Shown piece after piece: positions 53,661 to 64,000 of a DNA stretch of 64,000 bases. The translations under genes and the position numbers were made by a program. The notes beneath the pieces are model-generated. The model saw nothing but the letters and a program-made list of their open reading frames with translations. It had not been told where the DNA came from and did not search any database. Position 1 is the first letter of the stretch. Each line of letters opens with the position of its first letter. The stretch covers positions 18,088,027 to 18,152,026 of the forward strand of contig NC_132893.1 in NCBI RefSeq assembly GCF_030463535.1. Reading direction: 5' to 3'. The DNA comes from Salminus brasiliensis (taxonomy: Eukaryota > Chordata > Actinopteri > Characiformes > Bryconidae).

Positions 53661-55083
53661 GCAGAAGAAAAGACAATTTCATGTAAAAGGTGCTAACAGA
53701 ATTCTTGTTTTTTCCTTTTTAATAATTTTTACTCACATTAGCTGAATCATTTGGGCATAAAGGTTATTAAGGCTATTTATTAGTCTTGGTAAATGAATAA
53801 ATATTTAATATTGTATTGTATTTAACTCTCTCCCACTCTTACACACACAAACACACACTACCATGGTCCTATAACTTATAATATTAAAATATTATCTGCC
53901 TATGTGAAGCTCCTTAGAAATGTTTCTTGGTTTCTTGACAATATCAGAATATAGAATCATGTCTAAAATGGACATATTAGTGGATATCTGACCCAACTTC
54001 AGTTTTAACGGACAGCAAGAATCATCTGGGCTGGAGAGCGATTTCCTCGGAGATTGCACATTTAACATCAGGGGTCCATTCTGCTGCTCTGAATCTGATT
54101 TCACCGCCATTAGCTTCATTAGCCTGCTTGTGTTTGTCAGGAGCTGTGTGTTCTCTGGCATGAGAATTAGCAGTGTCTTCTCTGTCTGCTTTAATTGCAT
54201 GATAGGTGCCTCACAATGTCCATGCCAAACAGACACACACACACACACACACATCTTGCTCTTTCACAGAGTGACATTTGATCATTGTCTCTTTCACACA
54301 CAGTTCTCACACAGCCTTGGACAGTGCCTGGTGGTATTTGGCAGAATGAAAGATACCACATTGAGCCAGGTATCATGGCTTCTTAGGTGTCTTAAACTAG
54401 GTTGATTGATCCTGTGTCTGAGCTTGTGGTACAACAGTATTCCTCTGTAATGGTCTACATTCATTTGCAGAGTTTTTCTAGTCAGGGCTGCATTTGCTGC
54501 ACAACCCACAGTCATATGTATATAAATAATACAGTCACACAGTTTAAATAAGATGAGCGGATTAATACTGCAGTAAAATTATTATGAGAGATTCTGGACT
54601 GATTGATTTAGTTTAGCCCTGAGATTTTTTTAATTGACTGTTTTATAGTGTGTTTAATATCTTATAATCCAGTCTGACTCACCTCCCTGACCAATCAGCT
54701 CCCAGCTCCCAGCTAGACTGATATCTGTTGTTTGTCGACTACTGATGTGAACTAACAGTTTTATAGTGGGTGAATGTGCTATGATTTGGGTTTCTATAGA
54801 GTGTGTATTAGCATTAGTGTTAGCTTCCACCTGGTTCCGAACAAACTTTGGATTGGGACATCCCTAAAATATATACATCCTCGCATCAATGATCCATAAT
54901 CTAGTAGAAGGACTTCCCTGGACAAAAAAACGACAGTTACAAAATAAATGAGAAGGTGTCCCAAAACTTTTGTCTTACTTATCTTTAATGTGGTGCTTTG
55001 AGCCTGGTTTTGCATTGTTGTGTACAGTTTCCTTTTACAATGTCCTTTTGGAGGTGTACGGCAAGTTAGCGGTTGGGCTGAAG

Positions 55084-55358
55084 TAGGGCTGGGCGATTTG
55101 GTAAAAATACATTTTTACAATACACAATATTTAGCATGATGCACGTAATCACTATTCAGATACTCTCCCGTACTGGATACAGTGATTTCTTCAACATCTG
55201 CTGCTCTTCATCTTATTAAACCAGTCTAATTTACACAGTTTGTAATGAAACTTGCAGTTGATCAGTGTTTATTAAGCACTACCAATATCCTCAATATGCT
55301 TAGAAAAGCTTATCGTATTGTTTAATACAATGAAATATAGTCCTATTGCCTAGCTCTA
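55084..55358 (+). mobile_element. hAT-like MITE with 8-bp target-site duplication
   Basis: The left terminus TAGGGCTGGGCGATTTGG and the right terminus (reverse complement TAGAGCTAGGCAATAGG) are inverted repeats. Flanks GGCTGAAG (55076-55083) and GGCTGTAG (55359-55366) match at 7 of 8 bases, the hAT signature. The inner sequence (CAGATACTCTCCCGTACTGG etc.) is the same family as the partial elements tandemly repeated in exosc8 at 19278-20303. It is a solo, non-autonomous copy. Confidence 0.8.
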
Positions 55359-55499
55359 GGCTGTAGTACATCCTTAACTTCGACATCTTGTAAGCATTGT
55401 TGTAAAACTCTGGAGAGGGAAAACAAACTGCAGTAGGAGACTCTGGTTTGCTAGTCAATCAGAATATATGAAGCATGACAAATCTGAACAACTCTTACA

Positions 55500-55745
55500 T
55501 TCCTTTGAGGAGCAATAATGGGAGGGTGAGGGCTGACACATGCCTCCTTCGAAACACACGCAACCAGCCACCACCTCTTGCTCGAACTGCCACTGATGCA
55601 ACATCGCCAGGCAGTCAACACGCTCTGAAGAAAGTACCCAGCTAGGTTTCACATGCCGGCCCGTATCACACTAAAGTGATGTGGGGGGAGAGAGCAAGGC
55701 CAGTTGTGCTCTCTCAGGCTCTGGCTGCTGATGGCAGGCCATGCC
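55500..55745 (-). mobile_element. Possible degenerate SINE (family B body)
   Basis: GGGGGGAGAGAGCAAGGCC with CTCTCTCAGGCTCTGGCTGC resembles the body of the family B copies at 18690 and 7600. The head is not clear, so this is tentative. Confidence 0.35.
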
Positions 55746-56791
55746 TTCAGTGTTAAAGCAGGTTACTTAGTACTGAATACCAATCCTGGATGATTCCGAT
55801 CCTTTGTCTGTCTCCACCAATGACTGTAGAAAACATTGATGCTATGGTTCTACTTCCTTCTGTTCCATAGAAATGAAGCCATCATTGCCCGCCATGTTGG
55901 TGGAGCCAGACTCACCTTCTCATTTGGTTGACCTACCCCCTTCTCCCAGACTAAGCGTGTCTCAAACCTCCTTCACTAAGCTCATAGCACAGAAGCAGAG
56001 CAGATTTTTTTCCATGTGTACCCAGTTTGTGTGGTAGGAGTCATAACAGTAAAAGTGCAGTTCGACTACAACTCAGTTACTCCATGTAATGAACTGAAAG
56101 CCCACAATGAAGGTCCTGCAGACAGTCTCTGCCAGCCGAGGCTTGTCAGTCACTTAATTCCTAAGTGTAACCCCGACCATCTTAACAGTTTGAAAAGTGA
56201 TTTCCGAAGGGGAAATATAAATGGGGCAGTATTAGCACAGGGACAACTAACTGTTGGAATTAGACACTGGAGATGGAAAGACAGTTAAGAGGAGTAAAAT
56301 GGTCTGTTTTCTCATTGAAACATATGAGGATGACTGAAGCTACACACCATACTGCAACCAGCCAGCAGAGGCACTAGACCTATGGTGGCTTCACTTTTGA
56401 GAGATGTTGCCCTGACAGCATCACTGCTAATTTTAAAACATTAACAATAACCCTGCTGATCATTTTGGGTGGGCAGATTATTAAAAAAAAAAACGTGTGG
56501 GCCTACATGTCACATAGTGTACAGCTTCATCATTTGTACTCCTGTAAGCTCTTGGACTTGGAGGAATGTTTGAGGAGGACTTTGTTCATGGCTAGGATGA
56601 CAAAATTCTTCTTGTGGTCCTAGAATAGTGTGGCTTTTTGCAATTTGCCTGTTTGTTTGGCAGATGGCAGAAGCCACAGGAATTAGGCCCAAGCCACTTG
56701 AGGATTCAGTCTGTGGTTTCAAATTTGCACTTTGTTTGCACATTGCTTTAATTCCTGGAAAGTGAAGCAGTGGTATGACCACGGTTAAACC

Positions 56792-57376
56792 CTATTCCAA
56801 CGCCCACGGTGCCTGCGATCTGTTTGCTCTTTCTTTTTTCTCTCTCCCTTTAGAACCTGCATCCTTCCAGGGACTCATCCAAGTGGCCTTGGTCATCCCT
56901 TTGGTGCCGAATTTCACTTCGTTACATAAGTCTCCTGAGTGCTTCTTCATCACTGAACTCAATCTAGTTAGCCCTCCAGGTTCAAACACCTCCAACATTG
57001 CCACCAACCCCCACAGGCCCTTTCGATTCATATTTGAGAATCAGGCTTAGCTTATCCCTAAGGAAATCAGTCTCTGGCACTGCGTCCCTTTCTCCTTCTG
57101 TTTAAATAACTTCTTCTCATTCCCATCCATTAATCGGCCCTTTTTTCGCGCCAGAAGTTCAGCAGTTTTCACTCCTCTGCCTTTGTAGAGGGCAAGTGGA
57201 TTTTTGTGGAGATGCCGTGACCATAGGAGGAATGTGACCATGAAAAAAAAAGAACACGCACAGAAAGAGTGCCACAGAGGATGTGAATGAGACAGAGAGA
57301 CTGAGACTGAGAAGTGTTGTCTATGGCTTCCACGAAATGTCAATTCAAAACATGTGTGTGTTGTGAATTGTGCCAT
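56792..57376 (-). other. Unexplained minus-strand reading frame with two stops
   Basis: Two reading frames (57376-57047 and 57031-56792) lie in the same codon register and are separated only by a TAA and a nearby TGA. The translated sequence is mixed and charged in places (e.g. LYKGRGVKTAELLARKKG and GDLCNEVKFGTKGMTKATW) rather than low-complexity. I do not recognise a family. It could be a decayed gene or mobile-element fragment, or chance. Confidence 0.2.
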
Positions 57377-57379
57377 ATG

Positions 57380-57380
57380 C

Positions 57381-57425
<45 letters not shown>
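57380..57425. repeat. Compound (GT)n-(GA)n microsatellite
   Basis: Short GT units turn into about 16 GA units. Nearby 57900-58030 is CT-rich. No gene is associated. Confidence 0.85.
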
Positions 57426-57426
<1 letters not shown>

Positions 57427-59390
57427 ATTTGTTCCTCACTCTGCCATCTTATCACCCCCTTGTTGACTTGTGGAACAATCAGATTACTCCACATAGAGCC
57501 CATCTATGAGAAGCACTGTCAGAAATCTGCAGGACCATCGTTTTAGCTGTAACCGAAATCTTTGGCAGCTGCAGCACTGTCTCAGACACATCATACTGAG
57601 TGTGTGAAGAGTGTGAGAGCAGCAGTCAGAGGGGAGAACATTTCTGTGCACTGAGAGAGAGAATTCGCCACTGACCTTTTGTTGTTACGGATGTACGGAG
57701 TCGTGTCCTCTACTGCGAGCAGAAGTCCATTCTCTTGCTGTCACTGCTCCAGGAGAGAACGGCTCATATCCTGAGTGTGAATGGGAAACACACACACACA
57801 CACATGCACAGAGGCAAACACCACCCTGGGATGTGTTGGTGTAGAGGAGGCGGAGGAGACGTTGATCGCTCTGTTGCGCCGATCCTCAGCTGTGAGCTGG
57901 ATGTTGACTGTCCAGCTGTTCTACTCTGAATTCCTCCCCTCCCTCTACCCCATCCCCACTCTCTCTCTCTTTCTGTTAGTCTGTCTCTCTCTGTCTCTCT
58001 TTTTGTTCCCATGCTGTTTCTGCTCCTCTCTCTGTCGTTTTTGATTCACATATTTACATTTTTACCTTGCCCGTCACTCTTGCTGCTCACATTTGCCCTT
58101 CATGTTCCATGCATTTTTTCATTTGCCTTGTTTGCCTCCAGTCTCTCTTGTTCTCAACATTCGTACCCTTTTCCCATTTACTGCCCCTTACTTGTTGACT
58201 TCACTCTTTCTCTTTATTATTGCTGTTTAGTATATTAGACTAAATAAGACTAAATAATGGACAACACTGAGTTTATGTACATTTAAATATTTTACTTTTT
58301 TATATGTCAGGTGGCAGAAATCCTGGTTCTTCAAAGGGTTTGTTTACTTTTTTTTATCCTTTACTGACTGGCAACCAGTGAAAATGTGTTTTAGGTTGTT
58401 TGCATATTTAACTTTCATTTCTAAACAGCTAAAAAGAAACTGATGGTAAAACTGAATATGAACCAGTTTTGTGTTGGTAATGATGTGTTGCGGTCATGGC
58501 CTCAACACATCTTGTTCTCCATAGCTTTCTCCACAAGTTTTATTGCGCTGAAGAAATGTACTCCATGATCAGGAGCAACAGATGATTAAATTACTCACTT
58601 TTTCAGACACCACATCTCACTCTCACTCTCGCGGCTGACATGTTCCACCCGTCAGTCTTTGTTTACATGTTACGTAATACGCACGTTTTGTGATAATGGC
58701 AGTAATGTTGGGGATGGTAATATATTGTTTCATATATCTAAAAGTTGGGTGGCCATAAAAGTAAACCATTTATGTATTTTTAAGTTATTATAAAAACACA
58801 TTTGTGATTTTTTTTTTTAATGAATTTAGCACTTTTGATCATTTTATTGGAGCAGAATAGTTTCAAATTCTATATATACACATATATTTATAAATGGAAA
58901 TCATACTGATTTTGATGCATTTATTTTCAGTGCAGTAGATAATATATTGCAGACCTAAGCTATTTCATTTTTTAAATATTGTTTAGGCATTACTTTTAAG
59001 TATTCCTAAAAAGAATTTATCACCTGGGGACATAAAAGTTCTCCTAATTCTTTCCATATCGTTCCTTCTACATTCATATTCTTTCCTCTTTCTGTATCTT
59101 CTTATATTATATATGCTCACTCATGCCTTTGATGTGTAGTTATAGACTTTTGTCTTTCCTTTTCTGAATTTTCTCTCTCTCTTTCTCTATCTGTCAATTA
59201 ATTCACCACTTTCTCTGTCTCCTTGAATTCTTTTCTGATCTTACCCTTTCTCTTGTTTATTTCCTGCCCCATCCCTAAGGATTTTGCTCTCTCTGCCTTT
59301 TCCTTTATTGTGGTTGTTTTACGTTTGTTCCCTCTGGCTGCTCACCTCTGCCTTGATGTTTGTTCCTCTAGTTTTTACACTCCCTAAAAT

Positions 59391-59547
59391 CAGTGGTCTC
59401 CAACCCTCCTCTTGGAGAACTACTTTTCTGCAGGTTTCAACTCTGACCCAAAACTGACACACCTCATTCAACCAATCAAGAACTTCTGAAGGCAGCAATT
59501 AGTTGGCTGGGAAGGCAGATCTCCAGGACTAGGGTTGGGGACCATTG
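59391..59547. mobile_element. Miniature element with ~27-bp inverted ends
   Basis: CAGTGGTCTCCAACCCT...TTGGAG at the left and its imperfect inverse (CTCCAGGACTAGGGTTGGGG, ACCATTG) at the right bound a 157-bp non-coding element. This family is abundant in fish. No target-site duplication was clear. Confidence 0.7.
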
Positions 59548-60810
59548 GGCCACTCTATCATTCTCTGTATTGCTCTCTCACTCTCACAACCTTTCCTGTC
59601 CTTTACCCACAGAGTTGAGCTACGTGCCTATTTATTAAAATTATTACCCAGACCATATTTAGGCTGGCATTACTCATAAGGGTCATTTGATGTGCTTTAC
59701 ACAGTAACAGCAGTCCTCCATGTTGAAAATGTTCTTTCTTCTTTTGTGTGTGTGTGTGTAGTTGCTGGATGTGCCGCGCTGTGCCCAGTCATTCATATCT
59801 GACAGCGTTAATAACCACCCTCGGCAGCAGTGGGAGTGGAGGGACCTCACTCTGAGCCCACTGGCATTGTGCAACGGCCTTTATTTTCACAGACGGAACG
59901 ACAGCGAGACCCGCCAAAATGAGTGCTGCTTGAGAGAGCGTGCTGGGAGGCAAAAGGCCTGAAAGAGTAACAGTCCCACTCTCTGTAGCACTGCTTCTAA
60001 GTGGCCATAGCTCCTATTATATCATAGCTCTTATTTGCAGTTGGGGCTTTTGTTTAGATTGATTGTACAGTGGGTACTGAGATAAGCACACTCTTTAAAA
60101 AGAGGGTTTCTTTAATAAAATCGGTGGTTCTATATATAAACAGGGCACCTCCAAAAACCACTTGATTGCTTAAATGGATCTTCAGCTATTACATTTGAAG
60201 GAAAACCTCTTTTAAAAAAGGTTCTACCATTGCTGTGAGTAAAAAAAAAAACATTTTCAGTACTCCTTTTGGCTTAGAGTGAAAGAAAACAGCTGTTTTC
60301 TATCTTTATTGTTATATGTAGGACAGAAATGACAAAAAAATAGACCAAAGGTTTCAAATCTTCAGTAATAGTATGTCATGTTTGATATTTATGATATAAC
60401 CATCTTTTCCAAGGCACAGGGTGCCCCCCTTCAGCCACTGGGATATTCCAGAGCTTTCATCTTTTTTTTCATACACAAGCTATACACCATTTTGCCCCTA
60501 GGCGGCAAAGAGTCGACAAAAGATCTCTCATTTTTTGTGACCACAGAGTCTGGAGGATATATGCTGTAGACACCGAGTTTAGGAAAAGAGAGAATAGTAA
60601 ATGGGGAGGACATTGCTGCACTGCCTGAGGTATGTGATGCAATTTTGTCATGTCGCTTCCCAAAGATCTAAAAAAACCTGCTTTTACAACACAGACTGTT
60701 GTCAGCAACAATGTCAGCACCCCTGAACTGCTCCCAGACGTTTGTTGGCTTTAGTCCTCACATGTTTATTTAGGTTACAAATTTATTAGAATTACAAATC
60801 TATTACTTCA
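59548..60810. other. Non-coding DNA with one possible conserved block
   Basis: The block 59760-59960 is less AT-rich and lacks repeats or low-complexity sequence. It follows a TGTGTGTGTAG sequence that could be a splice acceptor, but no convincing coding exon emerges. The rest is AT-rich spacer. Confidence 0.3.
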
Positions 60811-61530
60811 GACAGAACTCAGAATTATTGGCACCTGGAAGAAATGTAAGAACTGTAAACTGTAAGAAATAACTGGATTTCAATCATGTGATGCTCCTGT
60901 AATTTATATTTTTGGCAAGTTACTGGTGCTGGAAATATAGATATTACATGTTCAACCAGTTTAAATGGAGAAAAGATGACTCAGTCTTTGTGTCTGTCCA
61001 CAATTTTGGTTCTCATATTATTAGACGTTCTTTCTTTACTCTTCATTTTTTTCAATAAGGAATGAAGGATGAAGAGCGTAGAATTGTCTGAAGATGGGAG
61101 AACCAAAATTCTGGAACCAATCTCAAGGTCACAATTCCATCTCCCGAGATATTATTGTTCCTGTGTCCCCTGTGTGCAACATAATTATGATGTTCACAGA
61201 CCATTGTACTGTAGCTAACCTCCCTGGATGAGGATGGAACAGAAAAATTGATGGAATTGATTCCAAAGAAGGCTTGTTTGAATGTCAGCTCAAACTAGAG
61301 TGTTAGCTCACATTATCAGCCATCTGAATGAAATGTGACACCATGGAGGACCACACACTGTGTAGACAAAGAGACATAAAAAAGCCTGACTGAAGTAATT
61401 TAGGAAACCACAATGGGAGAACATTCTGTCCAGCAGGACAAAGACCCAAACATACCTCAAAAAGCACCTAGAAATGGTTTAAGAATAGAAATATTGAGTT
61501 GAGGGTGCCAATAATTTTGTTTAAAAATTC
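60811..61530. mobile_element. Decayed Tc1-like transposon
   Basis: The inverted end motifs GAATTATTGGCACC (about 60829-60842) and GGTGCCAATAATTTTG (about 61503-61519) bound 700 bp with a relic of the transposase DPKHT region (CAGGACAAAGACCCAAACAT near 61433). Many stops show it is long dead. Confidence 0.65.
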
Positions 61531-62975
61531 TGGCCATGACTGAAGTTAAAAACTCTCCTGAAAGACTCTGTAAGGTTCCGAATGCGGTTTCTCTACCTTT
61601 ATTTTTAAGCTCGTAAAGTCCACCCTAACATCTCTAGTGGCTAAATGAAACCTCCAAAGGGTCACTGCCAACAAGGACAACCGTGCAACTATGAATCCAG
61701 ACACCAACATGAACATATTTATCATTCATAATTTCATGTCACCTGATGTGGCGCAGATGCTCCTGCTGGCTGACATGTGGATCAGGCTTTATGAAGGAAA
61801 GCAGAGCAGCTGAGCTGTGCATATCAATGCAGCAGCCACGTCCTGCCTGGGCCTCCTGGGAAAGCTCTTATCTTTTCAGGGCAACCATGAGAGAAACTGG
61901 CGAGAGAGACTGCACAGAATGTTATCTCAGCCCGGCCGCAAAGGAACAGCAGTGGATGCAGAAATCAATTTCTCTCATTGTTCTGGGTGATGCTTGGATG
62001 CTGCTTTGACTGCCAGTAATAACAGAGGCTCTTGTATGTGCTGGCACTTTGCACAGTTTGCCAGAAACACTATTTGGAGTAAAAATAGAGGTGCCAATCG
62101 AGGTGTTGCTGGCATTGATCCTATCAGAGAACCACTTTTGGTTGTCTAAAGAACCTTTCGATACATGGCTGAAAGACTTTAAAAGTAATATACATACATA
62201 GTGATTTGAACAACCCTATCACAGGAATTATATAACGCTGTGTAACTGTAGTCTTATCTATGTAAAATTCTGTAAATTGATGAAGTATGACTCATTAAAC
62301 ACAAAGGGACTGCTCATCCTCACTGATCTTCAGAAAAGGTGTCATGGCTTAGACACGTATGGCTGCTCCGGTACTATTGATGATGTAACTGCTGAAGGCA
62401 GCAGCTCAATGAATTCTGAGGTGTAAAGGAACATCATATTTGCTCAATTTCCAGTAAATGAATGAACCACAGACGTACCAAACACGCAGAGGGCTGATCC
62501 GCAAGCTAGCTTACTAAGATGCTAACTAAGTAAGCTTTAGCTTGCAAGGTTGCTACGCCTTGATAAGAGGACAGAGCCATGTTAACCTTGTGATTGGTGA
62601 GGGTTATGCTGACATACATTGACAGTGGAGCAATACTGGTGAACTACAGCAGACATTTATTAGACTTTGGGAAGATCTCCATAAGACATTCTTTGTACAT
62701 TTACACTGGGGACCCCGAGGAGCCAGATTAACTTAATCAGAAAGAAAATTCAGAGTTAGGTTCCCGGGGGATTTAAGAGAACACACACCCTAAAACAAGC
62801 ATGAACTGAAGATGACTGCATTAGAGGCATGGCAGAGACATCAGCAGAGAAAATACTCAGCATGTAGTGATGTCTATGAATCACAGACTTGTAATGCAAA
62901 CAATGGTGCTGCAGTGGATTTTGGGCTCTAACACTACATTAACACATTTATTTCCCTATATACTGTATATGTCTG

Positions 62976-63032
<57 letters not shown>

Positions 63033-64000
63033 TCTATTCTAGACTAATTAAAGCTTTTTCTTGGAATTATGCATCCAAACCAACTAGCATTTCTAACTCT
63101 TTATTTTTAAGAGTTTAGCCTCAGCTTCAGAGGCAACAGACTGTCCTGGCAAAAGGACAAGGACACATAGAGGGCGTTTTGCCCCCCCCTGGCATTTAGA
63201 GCTGCCTTTCCAGTGCCAGCTGTGATGGCCACTGGGGATTGTGGGTAACCTTCTCCTTTCCCGCAGTGGCTTAACCCTGTGCTGAGGGTCTTGCGGCAGT
63301 GCCGGGGACACGTGTGAGTGCTGAGGGGTGCTGATAAGAGCACAGTCTCAACTGGCCTTTCCCGCTAATCCCACGCAGAACAGAACTGGCAGGAGGTTCA
63401 TTTGCTTTTCCTCTAATTCTTTTGTGTCCCTTCTCAGCGCACTCAGGGAAGCACTTATGGGGAAGCTGTTCCATTGCATTCCAACTGACAGGCCTGTAGG
63501 ATCTTTTTTGATCAGATCGTATTAGATATTATATTAGAACTAATATTAGACAAAAGAAGGATTCATGGTTAAGGGATGTCCCGCTTTGCTTGAATACGTC
63601 CCACCGGCTTTAGCATGAATGGCATGTTCACAGAGGCTTTGCCACAGAAAAACGGCGACACGTCAATCAGGATTACAATATAAAATACTTGGGGTTGAGC
63701 TTGACACAGCGTAGCATGTCGGCAGAATCCACCAGGGAAAGATCTTTCCCTCTCCTCTCTTCTTTACCCCCCCCCCAACCCTCCACACACACACCATCTC
63801 TCCTCACTCTTTCAGTTTCTCAAAAGCTCCCTTTTCTCTTCCTCCAACTGCCACGTTTCTGCGCCGATGCGTTCTGCATGGTAATCGGAAGCTCAGAGGT
63901 CTCCAGATGTCTCTGGCAGTGCAGACAGAATTACCTTCTCACAGAGGCCTAGCAGCACAAACACACCAGCTGAATCCCAATTACACATCTCAGTCATTTA
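61531..64000. other. Gene-poor right end of the window
   Basis: No gene is recognised. Unique, moderately GC-rich blocks at about 61740-62010, 63110-63500 and 63690-63960 could be conserved non-coding elements or exons of an unseen transcript. (GT)n occupies 62979-63031. In human the next gene outward is CCNA1; none of its exons is recognised here. Confidence 0.35.
62979..63031. repeat. (GT)n microsatellite, 53 bp
   Basis: GT units with one TTT interruption near 63016. No gene is associated. Confidence 0.9.

Larger units (their letters stand above)
49416..55083. other. Gene-poor region upstream of sertm1
   Basis: No coding exon was recognised. The untranslated first exon and promoter of sertm1 probably lie somewhere here. 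Visible items are a miniature element (49767), an imperfect TTAGGG-like patch (50863-50900), a hairpin (52167), a SINE tail (53243), and (GT)n at 53622-53659 and (AC)n at 54233-54253. Confidence 0.45.

Noticed and set aside
63689-63952. 87-codon plus-strand frame near the right end
   Set aside because: The Ser/Pro/Leu-rich composition comes from a CT-rich patch and a C-run; no domain or splice context was found.

Overview
This window is nuclear DNA from a teleost fish. Every gene has vertebrate-type introns with GT-AG borders. The proteins are close to their human counterparts. The non-coding DNA is full of fish-type repeats: Tc1-like transposons, hAT-like miniature elements, tRNA-derived SINEs and long AT, GT and CT microsatellites. 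The repeat mix would fit an otophysan such as a characin or catfish relative, but the species cannot be fixed from sequence alone.

Six protein-coding genes lie in the order supt20h(+), exosc8(-), alg5(+), smad9(+), rfxap(-), sertm1(-). This is the order of the human chromosome 13q13 block SUPT20H-EXOSC8-ALG5-SMAD9-RFXAP-SERTM1, so the window is an intact piece of conserved vertebrate synteny. All six coding sequences could be assembled exon by exon with in-frame junctions: supt20h 841 aa in 23 coding exons, exosc8 277 aa in 11, alg5 323 aa in 10, smad9 466 aa in 6, rfxap 200 aa in 3, and sertm1 110 aa in one coding exon. None is broken.

Layout: 0.5-13.7 kb supt20h (SAGA subunit); 14.5-21.2 kb exosc8 (RNA exosome core), tail to tail with supt20h; a 351-bp head-to-head promoter shared by exosc8 and alg5 with adjacent E-box and CRE motifs; 21.6-29.3 kb alg5 (dolichyl-phosphate glucosyltransferase) with a young Tc1 element in intron 4; 29.6-34.3 kb intergenic and 5' leader of smad9, including a perfect 140-bp palindrome; 34.5-40.2 kb smad9 (BMP R-Smad); 42.4-45.7 kb rfxap (MHC-II RFX complex); 49.1-49.4 kb sertm1; 49.4-64 kb a gene-poor stretch of repeats and possible conserved non-coding DNA.

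The genes do not form one pathway; they are housekeeping and regulatory neighbours kept together by synteny. I found no wholly new coding system. The most unusual structures are the spacer-less 70+70 bp palindrome upstream of smad9, the ~496-bp tandem array inside exosc8 that carries the end of a transposon, the nearly intact Tc1 element with one stop codon in its transposase, and a possible unrecognised 39-nt cassette exon in supt20h.
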